From assembly GCF_014648775.1 (NCBI RefSeq), contig NZ_BMRT01000001.1:806001-870000 (forward strand): a stretch of 64,000 nt of DNA, in the 5' to 3' direction. This document shows, piece by piece, positions 24,258 through 33,943 of this stretch (within the stretch, counting starts at the first letter, position 1; each line of letters begins with the position of its first letter). The stretch is from Streptomyces abikoensis. GTDB taxonomy: Bacteria > Actinomycetota > Actinomycetes > Streptomycetales > Streptomycetaceae. The translations under genes and the position numbers were made by a program. Below the pieces are notes generated by a model. That model saw nothing but the letters and a program-made list of their open reading frames with translations. It was not told the DNA's origin and searched no databases.

Positions 24258-24779
24258 GTGCGTACGACGTTGTACGACGGCATCCCCACCCATGTCCTGT
24301 TCGCTCACTTCGTCGTAGTCCTGACACCGCTGACCGCACTCGCCCTGGTGGTGTGTGCGCTCTGGCCGTCGGTGATACGCCGCTTCGGCCTGGCTCTGCC
24401 CGCCCTGGCCCTGGTGGCTCTGGTGATCGTGCCGTTCACCACGAGTTCCGGCCAGTGGCTGGAAGGACAGGTGCGCGAGAACTCCTACCTCACGACGCAC
24501 GCCGAGGCCGGGGACGACCTTCTTCCTTGGGCGGTGGCTCTCTTCGTGCTGGCGGTGGCCCTGTGGTGGGTCTACCGCCGGGGTACCGCGACTGCGGCCC
24601 CCGGAGTCGCGACCGTACGCGAGCGAGCCGGCGAAGGCGTGCGCATGCCGCTGCGCGTCGCCGCTGTGCTCGTCTGCCTTGTCATGGCGGCAGGTGCCCT
24701 TGTGGAGATCTACGACATCGGCCACTCGGGTGCCAAGGCCACCTGGCACAAGCTCGAAAGCCCGGGCCGGTTCCGCTAG
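24258..24779 (+). CDS. DUF2231 membrane protein
   Basis: 173 aa from the GTG at 24258, preceded by GGAGGTG. Four hydrophobic segments (about 12-35, 43-62, 88-107, 132-150), the first with the THVLFAHFVVVLTPL signature and an HAEAGDDLLPW motif between helices 2 and 3 as in DUF2231 proteins. The last part has H-rich residues. Such proteins often accompany metal-handling or cytochrome genes. Probably co-transcribed with the DUF305 gene. Confidence 0.8.
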   Translation: MRTTLYDGIPTHVLFAHFVVVLTPLTALALVVCALWPSVIRRFGLALPALALVALVIVPFTTSSGQWLEGQVRENSYLTTHAEAGDDLLPWAVALFVLAVALWWVYRRGTATAAPGVATVRERAGEGVRMPLRVAAVLVCLVMAAGALVEIYDIGHSGAKATWHKLESPGRFR

Positions 24780-25191
24780 CCGGGCCCGCTCGACCACCCG
24801 GTCCGCGCGGAGCTGCCCGGCCCTGATAGCGAACCTGCGCAGGTGGAGGCTGGCGGCTTGGATGAGCTGGAGCACCTGATCGGCCTGGCCGGCGGTTCGT
24901 CGACCAAGGGTGATTCGGTGTCCCTGGGCGGCGGCGAAAGTCCCGCCCAGGGACCTTGTCGATGCAGGTCAGCCTCGGTGCTGAAGTGAGCCCCGTGTGA
25001 GCCCGGACGCCTTCGGGTGCGGTGTCAGGAGGCGATCCCCGACGCACCGCCCGGCGCTGACCTGCACCGACAGCCACCAAGCGGCATGGCGCGAACCACC
25101 CCGACACGAGTGATCGCGGACTCAGCGTGCGCGGCATCGGACGTGTGGTCAGACTGAAGAGAGTTCACCTCCGATACGGACAGGAGACGCC
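24780..25191. other. Intergenic region before the hydrogenase operon
   Basis: The strong hairpin at 24920-24954 is the only clear item. A minus-strand stretch around 24800-24910 (LIQAASLHLRRFAIRAGQLR) looks protein-like but has no start. The hydrogenase promoter must lie in the last 200 bases; no OsdR/DosR-type palindrome could be pointed to. Confidence 0.5.
24920..24954. terminator. Strong hairpin upstream of the hydrogenase operon
   Basis: GTCCCTGGGCGG pairs with CCGCCCAGGGAC, 12 bp with an 11-base loop. It is probably the terminator of the DUF305-DUF2231 unit. Confidence 0.65.
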
Positions 25192-26370
25192 ATGGCCTCC
25201 GCGACGGCACCGCCGGCCGCCGGCGACACTGCCTGTGTGCTGGACCGGGACGGCATGGGGGCGCTCGTGCGGGAGTTGCGCGCCCGGGGCCGCACGGTGA
25301 TCGGCCCGACCGTGCGGGACGACGCCATCGTGCTCGCCAAGCTGGAATCGGCGGAGGAGCTGCCCTACGGCTGGGGCGTGGAGCACGAGGCGGGCTACTA
25401 CCGCGTCAGGCGCCGCCCCGATGGGGCGGCCTTCGCCCACAGTGCCGGGCCGCAGTCCTGGAAGTCCTTCCTCCATCCCGAGCGCGTCCGGCAGTGGGCC
25501 GCCGACCGCGGCCCGGACGGGGAGATGACGGTACGGCCCGAACGCGACGAGCCGCCGTCGTTCGCGTTCCTGGGCGTACGGCCCTGCGACCTGCGGGCCA
25601 TCCAGATCCAGGACCGCGTCATGATCGGCGGCCCGCACCGGGACGCCACCTACGGCGCGCGCCGCGGCGGCGCGTTCCTGATCGTGGTGGAGTGCACGGA
25701 GCCGGGTGCCACCTGCTTCTGCGTCTCCATGGACACCGGCCCGGCCGCCCGCCCCGGTTACGACCTCGCGCTGACCGAGGTGGTGGACGAGGCCGGGCAC
25801 CGATTCCTGGCCCGTGCCGGGACCGACGAGGGCGCGGAGATCCTGGCGGCCCTGCCGCGCCGGCCCGCGGACGACCTCACGCGGACGCGCGCCCGCGAGG
25901 ACGTCGAGGCCGCCGCCGGCCGCATGGGCCGCACCATGCCGGAGGTCGACCTGCGTGCGCTGCTCGCCGGCACGCTGGACGCCGAACGCTGGAACGACGT
26001 CGCCGCACGCTGCCTGACCTGTGGCAACTGCACCATGGCCTGCCCCACCTGCTTCTGCACCACCACCGAGGACGTCACCGACCTCACCGGCGACCACGCC
26101 GAGCGCTGGCGCCGTTGGGAGTCCTGCTACGACCTGGACTTCACCCATCTGCCCGGCGGCTCGGTCCGCGGCAGCGGGCGCAGTCGCTACCGGCAGTGGC
26201 TCACCCACAAGCTGGGCACCTGGTGGGACCAGTTCGACAGCTCCGGCTGCGTCGGATGCGGCCGCTGCATCGTCTGGTGCCCGGTCGGCATCGACATCAC
26301 GGAAGAAGCCCACGCCCTGCACCAGGAGAGCCTCGACGGCCAGGCCGGGACAGAGGATGGGAGGCCATGA
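25192..26370 (+). CDS. [NiFe]-hydrogenase group 3b beta subunit, 4Fe-4S protein
   Basis: 392 aa from the ATG at 25192 with AGGAG 5 bases upstream. The C-terminal part has two ferredoxin-like sets: CLTCGNCTMACPTCFC (about 280-295) and CVGCGRCIVWCP (about 352-363). The N-terminal 250 residues follow the HydB/AsrA (sulfhydrogenase beta) pattern with FLGVRPCDLRAIQIQDRV. The subunit moves electrons between the hydrogenase core and the flavin subunit. First gene of a five-gene operon with ATGA/GTGA overlaps. Cytoplasmic complex. Confidence 0.88.
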   Translation: MASATAPPAAGDTACVLDRDGMGALVRELRARGRTVIGPTVRDDAIVLAKLESAEELPYGWGVEHEAGYYRVRRRPDGAAFAHSAGPQSWKSFLHPERVRQWAADRGPDGEMTVRPERDEPPSFAFLGVRPCDLRAIQIQDRVMIGGPHRDATYGARRGGAFLIVVECTEPGATCFCVSMDTGPAARPGYDLALTEVVDEAGHRFLARAGTDEGAEILAALPRRPADDLTRTRAREDVEAAAGRMGRTMPEVDLRALLAGTLDAERWNDVAARCLTCGNCTMACPTCFCTTTEDVTDLTGDHAERWRRWESCYDLDFTHLPGGSVRGSGRSRYRQWLTHKLGTWWDQFDSSGCVGCGRCIVWCPVGIDITEEAHALHQESLDGQAGTEDGRP

Positions 26371-26822
26371 AGGACACAGGCATCCTCGCGGCCATCCCCG
26401 AAGGTCCCCGCGAACGGCTGATGGCGCTCGGCCACGAGATGTCCTTCCCCGCGGGCACGAGGATCTTCGAGGAGGGCGGCCGGGCCGACCGCTTCTGGAT
26501 CATCCATACGGGCGGCGTCAACCTCGACATCCACGTGCCGGGACGCCGTGCCGCGGTCGTCGAGACACTGGGCGCCGGGCGCCTGCTGGGCTGGTCCTGG
26601 CTGTGCCCGCCCCACCAGTGGCACCTGGGCGCGGAGGCCACGAGCCCCGTACGCGCCTGGGAGTTCAACGCGGCGGAAGTGCTGGAGCTCTGCGAACGCG
26701 ACCACGAGCTCGACCACGCCCTCCTGGCCTACGTCATCGAGGTCATCGGCCGCCGACTGCGCGCCGCCCGCACCCGGCTGCTGGACCTCTACGGCCCGTA
26801 CGGAAGCGGGTCACCGGGGTGA
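26367..26822 (+). CDS. Cyclic-nucleotide-binding domain protein in the hydrogenase operon
   Basis: 151 aa. A single cNMP-binding beta-barrel (FPAGTRIFEEGGRADRFWII, then ETLGAGRLLGWSWL) fills residues 5-125, followed by a short helix. The DNA-binding HTH of Crp/Fnr proteins is absent, so it cannot act as a normal transcription factor. ATGA overlap with the beta-subunit gene and GTGA overlap with the gamma-subunit gene show it is made with the complex and could be an allosteric subunit or regulator. The LGWSWL stretch occupies the place of the phosphate-binding cassette; ligand binding is uncertain. Confidence 0.8.
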   Translation: MKDTGILAAIPEGPRERLMALGHEMSFPAGTRIFEEGGRADRFWIIHTGGVNLDIHVPGRRAAVVETLGAGRLLGWSWLCPPHQWHLGAEATSPVRAWEFNAAEVLELCERDHELDHALLAYVIEVIGRRLRAARTRLLDLYGPYGSGSPG

Positions 26823-27622
26823 CCGCCGTACCTCTCCCCTACCGGGTGACGGCCAACCGGCCGGAGTCCGCGGACACGCGCACGATCGAGCTGCAGCCAG
26901 TCGCGGAAGCGTTGCCGGTCTTCGCCCCGGGACAGTTCGCCATGGTCTACGCCTTCGGCGTGGGTGACATCCCGGTTTCCGTCGCCGGCATCGACGGCAG
27001 TGCACTCACCCACACGATCCGGGGCGTGGGTGCGACGTCCCGGGCGCTGTGCGCAGTCCGGGCGGGGACGCAGGTGGGCGTGCGCGGTCCGTTCGGCACC
27101 GGCTGGGACCTGCCGTCCGCCGCCGGGCGCGACCTGATCATCGTGGCCGGCGGCATCGGCCTGGCCCCGCTACGGCCCCTCGTACGGGAGGCGCTGTCCG
27201 CGCCCGGTACGTACGGTCGCCTGAACGTCCTGGTCGGCGCCCGCACGCCCGCGGACCTCCTCTACCGGTCGGAGCTGGACGGCTGGGGCCACCCGTACTG
27301 CGGCGTGACCGTGGACCGGGCCGGCCCGGAGTGGACCGGCAACGTCGGAGTGGTGACCGCCCTGCTCGATCAGGCGGCGTTCGACCCGCACGACACCACG
27401 GCCTTCGCCTGCGGCCCCGAGGTCATGATCCGCGCCGCCGCGCGTGAACTGCTGCACCGTGGTGTACCGGCGCAGCACATCCGCATCTCCCTCGAACGCA
27501 ACATGCACTGCGCCACCGGCCACTGCGGCCACTGCCAGCTCGGACCGCTCCTGCTCTGCCGGGACGGACCCGTTGTCGCCTACGACCGCGCCAAGCCGCT
27601 CCTGACCGTAAGGGAGTTGTGA
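26819..27622 (+). CDS. [NiFe]-hydrogenase group 3b gamma subunit, FAD/NAD(P)-binding
   Basis: 267 aa from the GTG in the GTGA overlap at 26819. FAD-binding reductase fold ([20 protein letters not shown]), NAD(P)-binding part ([20 protein letters not shown], then AFACGPEVM), and a C-terminal Cys cluster ([19 protein letters not shown]) that holds a [2Fe-2S] centre as in HydG/AsrB and PyrK. It links the hydrogenase to NAD(P)H. Complete length for the family. Confidence 0.88.
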   Translation: MTAVPLPYRVTANRPESADTRTIELQPVAEALPVFAPGQFAMVYAFGVGDIPVSVAGIDGSALTHTIRGVGATSRALCAVRAGTQVGVRGPFGTGWDLPSAAGRDLIIVAGGIGLAPLRPLVREALSAPGTYGRLNVLVGARTPADLLYRSELDGWGHPYCGVTVDRAGPEWTGNVGVVTALLDQAAFDPHDTTAFACGPEVMIRAAARELLHRGVPAQHIRISLERNMHCATGHCGHCQLGPLLLCRDGPVVAYDRAKPLLTVREL

Positions 27623-27623
27623 C

Positions 27624-28445
27624 ATGGCCGCGCCTGCCGCACCCGCCCGCCCACGGCTCGGCGTTTTCAAGTTCGCGTCCTGCGACGGCTGCCAGCTGAC
27701 GCTGCTGGACTGCGAGGACGAGCTGCTGCCGCTGTCCGCGGAAGTGGAGATCGCCCATTTCGTGGAGGCGTCGAGCGACATCCAGCCCGGTCCGTACGAC
27801 CTGTCACTGGTCGAGGGGTCCGTCTCCACCCCGGAGCACTTGGAACGCATCCGGCGCATCCGTGCCGAGTCCCGGTACCTGGTGACCATCGGTGCCTGCG
27901 CGACCGCCGGCGGCGTCCAGGCCCTGCGCAACTACGCCGACGCCGAGGAGTTCCGGGCCGCCGTCTACGCCCAGCCCGAGTACATCGAGACGCTCGCGAC
28001 CTCCACCCCCATCGAGGCCCACGTCCCGGTCGACCTGGAGCTGCGCGGCTGTCCCATCGACCGCGGGCAGCTGGTTGAGGTGATCACAGCCTTCCTCGCC
28101 GACCGCCGCCCCGACATCCCCAACCACAGCGTCTGCTTCGCCTGCAAACGACGCGGCACCCCCTGCCTGCCCGTCTCCCGCGGCATCCCCTGCCTCGGGC
28201 CGGCGACCCACGCCGGCTGCGGGGCACTGTGCCCCGCTTACGGGCGGGGCTGCTACGGCTGCTTCGGCCCGTCCGGCTCCACCAACATGCCCGCGATGAT
28301 CCCGCTCCTTCGCAGCGACGGCATGAGCGACGAGGACGTCCTCCGCCTCCTGCACACCTTTAACGTCAATGATTTCACCGCCATCGAACCGGAGCGGGAG
28401 CACGAGGTCGAGCCCGGCACCAAACTGCCGGGAGAGCCACGATGA
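27624..28445 (+). CDS. [NiFe]-hydrogenase group 3b small (delta) subunit
   Basis: 273 aa, ATG 1 base after the gamma-subunit stop. Proximal cluster ligands are visible: [13 protein letters not shown] near the N-terminus, GACATAGG in the middle, and RGCPIDRGQ. The C-terminal third is Cys-rich ([31 protein letters not shown]), enough for further Fe-S clusters. No Tat signal, so the enzyme is cytoplasmic, as expected for group 3b. Overlaps the large-subunit start by ATGA. Confidence 0.88.
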   Translation: MAAPAAPARPRLGVFKFASCDGCQLTLLDCEDELLPLSAEVEIAHFVEASSDIQPGPYDLSLVEGSVSTPEHLERIRRIRAESRYLVTIGACATAGGVQALRNYADAEEFRAAVYAQPEYIETLATSTPIEAHVPVDLELRGCPIDRGQLVEVITAFLADRRPDIPNHSVCFACKRRGTPCLPVSRGIPCLGPATHAGCGALCPAYGRGCYGCFGPSGSTNMPAMIPLLRSDGMSDEDVLRLLHTFNVNDFTAIEPEREHEVEPGTKLPGEPR

Positions 28446-29782
28446 CCCGCGACGAACTGCGTGAACTCCGGCTCGGCGAAGTAGCACGTGTCGAAGGCGA
28501 GACGGCACTACGGCTGCGCATCGGGGACGCCGGCACCGTTACCGAGGCCCAGCTGCGCATCTACGAACCACCGCGCTTCTTCGAGGCGTTCCTGCGCGGC
28601 CGCCGCCACACAGAACCACCCGACCTCACCTCCCGCGTGTGCGGCATCTGCCCGATCGCTTACCAAACCAGCGCCTGCCACGCGATCGAGGACGCCTGCG
28701 GCGTCACCGTCGACGACCGCATCGCCGCACTGCGGCGCCTGATCTACTGCGGCGAGTGGATCGAGAGCCACACCCTGCACATCTACCTGCTCCACGCCCC
28801 CGACTTCCTCGGCTGCGACGACGCCATCGAGCTCGCCCGCACCCACCGCGCCGCCGTGGAACGCGGACTACGGCTCAAGCAGGCCGGCAACACCATCGTC
28901 CAGATCCTCGGCGGCCGTGCCATCCACCCGGTCAACATGCGTGTGGGCGGCTTCCACCGTGTCCCCACACGGACAGAGCTCCGACCGCTCTCCGAGCGCC
29001 TGCGCCACGCCCGGGACGACGCGCTCGCCACCGTCGCCTGGGTGGCCGGCTTCGACTTCCCCGACGCCGAGTGCGACGCCGACCTGCTCGCCCTCGCCAC
29101 GCCGGACACCTACGCCATCGAGACCGGCACCCCCACCGTGCTGCCGTACGATGCCGGCCAGGACGTGCGGACCTTCCCCCTCGCCGACTTCACCGCGCAT
29201 GTGGTGGAGGAGCAGGTGCCCTACTCCACCGCACTCCAGGCCCGGCTCGACGGCCGGCGCCACCTGACCGGTGCACTCGCCCGGTACGCCGTCAGCGGCC
29301 ATCTGCTCCCGCCCGCCGTCCGCGAAGCCGCGTACTCGGCCGGACTGCCCGACCCGGCCACCGGCGCCATCTGCCGCAACCCCTTCCGCAGCATCGTCGT
29401 CCGCGCCGTCGAGGTCCTCTACGCCGTGGAGGAGGCCCTGCGGCTGATCGACGCCTACGAACCCCCACCGCACCCCGCCGTGGACGTCCTCCCGAGGCTG
29501 GGAACCGGCCACGGCGCCACAGAGGCGCCACGCGGCACCCTCTACCACCGCTACACCCTCGACGCCGCGGGCCTCGTCACCGACGCCTGTCTCATCCCGC
29601 CCACCTCCCAGAACCAGGGCGCCATCGAGGACGACCTCCGCCGCATCGTCGAGGACCGCCTGCGGCACGGCGACGCCACCGACACCGAACTCACCCACCT
29701 GTGCGAACGCGCCATCCGCAACCACGACCCCTGCATCTCCTGCTCCGCGCACTTCCTCGACCTGACCATCGAACCCCGGTGA
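28442..29782 (+). CDS. [NiFe]-hydrogenase group 3b large (alpha) subunit
   Basis: 446 aa. The L1 motif RVCGICP (about residue 64) and L2 motif [10 protein letters not shown] (near the C-terminus) supply the four cysteines of the Ni-Fe centre. Nine residues (FLDLTIEPR) follow the last His and form the short extension removed by the maturation peptidase. Sequence style ([18 protein letters not shown], SSRxAG-free L2) fits bidirectional NAD(P)-linked hydrogenases/sulfhydrogenases. Mycobacterial homologues (Hyd3) are hypoxia-induced through DosR. The accessory hypABCDEF genes are not in the window. Confidence 0.9.
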   Translation: MTRDELRELRLGEVARVEGETALRLRIGDAGTVTEAQLRIYEPPRFFEAFLRGRRHTEPPDLTSRVCGICPIAYQTSACHAIEDACGVTVDDRIAALRRLIYCGEWIESHTLHIYLLHAPDFLGCDDAIELARTHRAAVERGLRLKQAGNTIVQILGGRAIHPVNMRVGGFHRVPTRTELRPLSERLRHARDDALATVAWVAGFDFPDAECDADLLALATPDTYAIETGTPTVLPYDAGQDVRTFPLADFTAHVVEEQVPYSTALQARLDGRRHLTGALARYAVSGHLLPPAVREAAYSAGLPDPATGAICRNPFRSIVVRAVEVLYAVEEALRLIDAYEPPPHPAVDVLPRLGTGHGATEAPRGTLYHRYTLDAAGLVTDACLIPPTSQNQGAIEDDLRRIVEDRLRHGDATDTELTHLCERAIRNHDPCISCSAHFLDLTIEPR

Positions 29783-29878
29783 GCGCCCCCGGGGTGGCTC
29801 GGTCCGAGGGACCATGGAAGTACGGCAGCCGGGCACGCCCGCCCGGCACCCCGGATGACCTGGGGAAGTGAAGCGGCC

Positions 29879-30163
29879 ATGTTCTGGTACGACCACGGTG
29901 TAGGCGGCTGGGGCCTGTTCGCGATGGCCGTGAGCATGATCTTGTTCTGGGTACTGATCATCACGGCGGTCGTCCTGCTCTTCCGAGCTCTCGCCCGTCC
30001 GTCCCGGGGCGGCCCGTACCCTGACTGGCGGAGGGGTCAGGCTCCCACGAACGCCGAGCAGATCCTCGCCGAGCGCTACGCCCGCGGCGAGATCGACGAG
30101 GAGGAGTACGCCCGGCGCCTCGCCACCCTGCGCGGCTCGCCACCGGGTGATGCCGGACAGTGA
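29879..30163 (+). CDS. SHOCT-domain membrane protein
   Basis: 94 aa from the ATG at 29879 (GGGGAAG upstream); an ATG at 29855 is the alternative. One membrane helix (LFAMAVSMILFWVLIITAVV) is followed by a linker and a C-terminal SHOCT motif (AEQILAERYARGEIDEEEYA). Such proteins are frequent in actinobacterial stress loci, oligomerise through SHOCT, and have no known catalytic role. It lies 96 bases after the hydrogenase operon on the same strand. Confidence 0.8.
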   Translation: MFWYDHGVGGWGLFAMAVSMILFWVLIITAVVLLFRALARPSRGGPYPDWRRGQAPTNAEQILAERYARGEIDEEEYARRLATLRGSPPGDAGQ

Positions 30164-30200
30164 CACGTGACGGGGTTGTGTCGGCCGGCCGGCGCACCCC

Positions 30201-31226
30201 CTAGGGCACTGACCGGCCCGCTTCGCCCGTGCCCGGCCCGACGAGGGTGTTCTCGCCGAGCCGACCGGCCAGGTGATCAGCGATGTTCGCGGCCGTGGCC
30301 TCGACGATCTGCTGCACGGCGTCGCGGCTGAAGTAGCCCTGGTGGGAGGTGCCCAGGACGTTGCCGAAGGTCATCAGCCGGGCGAGGGTGTCGTCCGTCA
30401 TCACCTCCAGCGACTTGTCGAAGAAGAAGACGCCGGCCTCCTCCTCGTACACGTCCAGACCCACGCCGAGCAGCTTCCCGGCGAGCAGGGTCTCGACCAG
30501 CGCATGGGCGTCGACGAGCCCGCCCCTGCTGGTGTTGATCAGGATGGCGTCGTCCTTCATCAGGGCCAGCGCCGCCGCGTCGACCACGTGGTAGGTGCCT
30601 GGCACGAGCGGTGCGTGCAGGCTGAGCAGGTCGGATTCCGCGAAGAGCCGGTCGCGTTCCACGTACTCCACGCCCAGTGCATGGCATTCGTCACTGGGTG
30701 CGACGTCGTATCCGAGCAGTCGCATGCCAAAGCCGGAGGCGATGCGGGCGAAGGCCGTGCCGATCTTGCCCGTGCCCAGGATTCCGGCGGTCCGGCAGTG
30801 GAAGTCACGACCCATGAGCCCGTCGAGCCGGAAGTCGAAGTCCCGCGTGCGGGAAACCGCCCGGGGGATCCTGCGGTTGACCGCCAGGGCCAGCGCCCAG
30901 GCGAACTCTGCCACGGCGTACGGCGAGTACCACGACACCCGCGCCACGGTCAGCCCCAGCGCCCGCGCCGCCGCAAGGTCGATGTTGTTGTAACCGGTGG
31001 CCCGCTGCGTGATCAACCGGGTCCCACCGGCTGCGAGGACCCGTAGGACCTCGCCGTCCAGGACGTCGTTGACGCTGCTGCACACCACCTCCCGCCCCGT
31101 GGCCGTCGCGACCGTGTCCCGGTTGAGGATCAGGTCGAGACACCGCAGGTCGTATTCCAGGCCCAGTGCCCGTTCCAGCAGCGGTCGCTCGTCGGCGGTC
31201 ACTCCGTAGGCGATGACTCCCACCAT
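30201..31226 (-). CDS. D-lactate dehydrogenase / D-2-hydroxyacid dehydrogenase
   Basis: 341 aa from the ATG at 31226 (GGGGAGCG upstream). The NAD-binding domain has GILGTGKIGTAFARI; the substrate Arg is in LINTSRGGLVD; the Asp-Glu in GLDVYEEEAG; and the catalytic His in GTSHQGYFSRDAV. The N-terminal ITQRATGYNNIDLAAA motif is that of fermentative D-LDH (LdhA). It reduces pyruvate to D-lactate and regenerates NAD+, which fits oxygen-limited growth. Divergent from the PEP synthase gene, with 335 bases between the starts. Confidence 0.87.
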   Translation of the reverse strand: MVGVIAYGVTADERPLLERALGLEYDLRCLDLILNRDTVATATGREVVCSSVNDVLDGEVLRVLAAGGTRLITQRATGYNNIDLAAARALGLTVARVSWYSPYAVAEFAWALALAVNRRIPRAVSRTRDFDFRLDGLMGRDFHCRTAGILGTGKIGTAFARIASGFGMRLLGYDVAPSDECHALGVEYVERDRLFAESDLLSLHAPLVPGTYHVVDAAALALMKDDAILINTSRGGLVDAHALVETLLAGKLLGVGLDVYEEEAGVFFFDKSLEVMTDDTLARLMTFGNVLGTSHQGYFSRDAVQQIVEATAANIADHLAGRLGENTLVGPGTGEAGRSVP

Positions 31227-31561
31227 GCTCGCGCTCCCCTGGCCGGCCTCGTCGATCCCATGATCCCGGCCTTCGGCCCCGGCCGTCGGCCGGGCCGTCC
31301 GAAAGCGTGACGACGGCGTCCGAGCCTGCCCCTCCAAAAAGCCTCAGGCCGCACGACGTGCTGGCAAACACGCAGGTCATGGCTATGGCGGGGTGTCTCT
31401 GGGCGTGGTGTGATGGAAGTGGCGGGAGGACCCGCAGGAGACGCGGGGAAGCGGCTCGCGGCCGTGCACCGCGCAATCCGGATCCGCGAGAAGCGGATGG
31501 GCCCTCCCGTCAGCGTCGCCACCCAAGGGCTGGGCGGCGCCCGCACCTGCCTAGGAGCGCG
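31227..31561. other. Divergent regulatory region of ldh and PEP synthase
   Basis: 335 bases between two starts that point away from each other, so it must hold both promoters. A + strand frame continues upstream of the PEP synthase ATG but encodes low-complexity Arg/Pro-rich sequence without similarity. A GGGCCC palindrome is at 31500-31505. No confident operator could be defined. Confidence 0.4.
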
Positions 31562-33931
31562 ATGTCCATCGGCGGACGCGTCATCCCCTTCTCCGAGCTC
31601 GGTCGCTCGGACGTGTCCGTGGTGGGCGGCAAGAACGCCTCACTGGGCGAGCTCATCCGGTACCTCTCTCCCGCCGGGGTGAACGTGCCCGACGGATTCG
31701 CCACCACCGCGGACGCCTACCGCGAGTTCCTGCGGACCGATGCCGTGGGCGACCGGATCGCCGGGCATCTGGCCCGCCTGGCAGCAGGGGACGCGCTCTC
31801 GGACGTAGGAGCGGCGATTCGCGCCGGCATCCTGGCCACACCCCTGCCGGCGGCGCTGCAAGAAGAGATCACTCAGGCGTACGCCCGGCTCGCTCACGAG
31901 GCCGGGCGTACCGATCCCGACGTCGCCGTGCGCAGCAGTGCGACCGCCGAGGACCTGCCGGAGGCGAGCTTCGCCGGGCAGCAGGAGACCTTCCTCAACG
32001 TCCGCGGCCCGGAGGCGCTGCTGGACGCGTGCCACCGCTGCTATGCCTCCCTGTTCACGGACCGGGCGATCGACTACCGGGAGCGCATGGGGTTCGACCA
32101 GCTGTCCGTGGCCCTGTCGGTGGGCGTCCAGCTGATGGTCCGCTCCGACCTCGGCGGCGCGGGGGTGATGTTCACCCTCGACACCGAGACCGGATTCCCC
32201 GAGGCCGTAGTGATCAACGCGGCGTGGGGGCTCGGCGAGAGCGTGGTGAGCGGGCAGGTCGACCCCGACGAGTACGTGGTCTTCAAGCCACTGCTCGAGG
32301 ACCCGGCCCTGAACCCGGTCATCCGGGTGGCGACCGGCGGCAAGCACGCCAAGGTCGGCTACGCCGAGGGCGGACTCACCCGCACGGTGGACACCACCCC
32401 CGCGGAACGTACGGCGCGCGTGCTCGACGACGGCGAGGCGCGGCGCCTCGCCGAGTGGGCGGTGGCAGTGGAGCGGCACTACGGCACCCCCATGGACCTG
32501 GAGTGGGCGAAGGACGGCCGCACCGGCGAGATGTTCGTCGTCCAGGCCCGCCCCGAGACGGTACGGTCCCGGCGCACGTCGGCCGTCCTGCGCCGCTACC
32601 GGGTCACCGGCACCGGCGAGTGCCTGGCCACCGGCGTGGCCGTGGGCGAGGCGGTGGGCGCCGGCCCGGTGTGCGCGCTCGCGTCCCCCGTGGGGCTGGA
32701 GCGCTTCCCCACAGGCTCTGTGCTGGTGACCTCCGTGACCGACCCCGACTGGGAGCCGCTGATGAAGCGGGCCGCGGCCATCGTCACCGACCACGGCGGA
32801 CGCACCTCCCACGCCGCCATCGTCAGCCGTGAACTCGGCGTCCCGGCGGTCGTCGGCACCGGCAACGCCACGGCCGTCCTGGCCGATGGCCACCCCGTCA
32901 CCGTCTCCTGCGCCGAGGGCTCGGAGGGTCGCATCTACGCGGGCCTGGTCGGCTACGAGGAGGAAGACGTCGACCTGACCGGACTACCCCCGACGCGCAC
33001 CCGGGTCATGCTCAACCTCGCCGACCCGGCCGCCGCCTTCCGCTGGTGGCAGCTGCCGGCGGACGGCGTCGGGCTGGCCCGAATGGAGTTCATGGTGGCC
33101 CACCAGGTCAAGGTCCACCCCATGGCACTGCTCCGGCCCGACCGGCTCTCCGCCGAGGAGCGGCGGGCCGTCGACAAGCTGACCGGCGGGTACGCCGACC
33201 GCACCGAGTACTTCGTCGACCGCCTCGCGCGGGGAGTGGCCACCATCGCCGCCTCACGCTGGCCGGCCCCGGTGATCCTGCGCACCAGCGACTTCAAGAC
33301 CAACGAGTACGCCAAGCTGGTCGGCGGCCGTCCCTTCGAGCCGGCCGAGGCGAACCCGATGATCGGGTGGCGGGGTGCGAGCCGCTACTACAGCGAGGGC
33401 TACCGCGACGGCTTCGCACTCGAGTGCCGGGCGATCCGGCGGGTGCGCGAGGAGTTCGGCCTGACGAACGTCGTGGTGATGATTCCTTTCTGCCGCACCT
33501 TGGCCGAGGCGGACCGCGTCCTGGAAGTCATGGGGCAGGAAGAGCTGCGGCGCGGGGAACACGGGCTTCAGGTGTACGTCATGGCGGAGATCCCGTCGAA
33601 CATCGTCCTGGCCCGTGACTTCGCCGAACGCTTCGACGGCTTCTCCATCGGCAGCAACGACCTCACACAGCTCACCTTGGGTGTCGACCGCGATTCGGCC
33701 GAGCTGGCCGGCGTCTTCGACGAGACGGATCACGCCGTGACGCGAAGCATCGAGACCCTGATCTCGGCCGCCCACGCCGCAGGCCGCCCCGTCGGATTGT
33801 GCGGCCAGCGGCCGAGCGACGACCCGGATTTCGCCGCGTTCCTGGTCAGGGCGGGGATCGACTCGATCTCGGTGGCCCCTGACAGCTTCGTTGCGGTGAA
33901 GCGGCACGTGGCGGAAGCCGAGCAGACGTGA
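31562..33931 (+). CDS. ppsA: Phosphoenolpyruvate synthase / pyruvate, water dikinase
   Basis: 789 aa from the ATG at 31562. The ATP-grasp domain carries VVGGKNASLGELIRYLSPAG and VRSSATAEDLPEASFAGQQE; the phospho-His swivel domain DHGGRTSHAAIVSRELG; the PEP-utilising barrel FSIGSNDLTQLTLGVDRDSA and the catalytic Cys in GLCGQRPSDDPDF. The enzyme makes PEP from pyruvate with ATP to AMP and phosphate, or the reverse as dikinase; the distinction is not certain by sequence. Length fits PpsA. It is followed 12 bases later by a universal stress protein gene, matching the USP/dikinase clusters of Streptomyces hypoxia loci. Confidence 0.88.
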   Translation: MSIGGRVIPFSELGRSDVSVVGGKNASLGELIRYLSPAGVNVPDGFATTADAYREFLRTDAVGDRIAGHLARLAAGDALSDVGAAIRAGILATPLPAALQEEITQAYARLAHEAGRTDPDVAVRSSATAEDLPEASFAGQQETFLNVRGPEALLDACHRCYASLFTDRAIDYRERMGFDQLSVALSVGVQLMVRSDLGGAGVMFTLDTETGFPEAVVINAAWGLGESVVSGQVDPDEYVVFKPLLEDPALNPVIRVATGGKHAKVGYAEGGLTRTVDTTPAERTARVLDDGEARRLAEWAVAVERHYGTPMDLEWAKDGRTGEMFVVQARPETVRSRRTSAVLRRYRVTGTGECLATGVAVGEAVGAGPVCALASPVGLERFPTGSVLVTSVTDPDWEPLMKRAAAIVTDHGGRTSHAAIVSRELGVPAVVGTGNATAVLADGHPVTVSCAEGSEGRIYAGLVGYEEEDVDLTGLPPTRTRVMLNLADPAAAFRWWQLPADGVGLARMEFMVAHQVKVHPMALLRPDRLSAEERRAVDKLTGGYADRTEYFVDRLARGVATIAASRWPAPVILRTSDFKTNEYAKLVGGRPFEPAEANPMIGWRGASRYYSEGYRDGFALECRAIRRVREEFGLTNVVVMIPFCRTLAEADRVLEVMGQEELRRGEHGLQVYVMAEIPSNIVLARDFAERFDGFSIGSNDLTQLTLGVDRDSAELAGVFDETDHAVTRSIETLISAAHAAGRPVGLCGQRPSDDPDFAAFLVRAGIDSISVAPDSFVAVKRHVAEAEQT

Positions 33932-33943
33932 GAGGTGGTCACC

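Noticed and set aside
28442..29782. Respiratory (group 1 or 5) hydrogenase
   Set aside because: There is no Tat signal on the small subunit and no cytochrome or anchor; the beta and gamma partners are those of group 3b enzymes.
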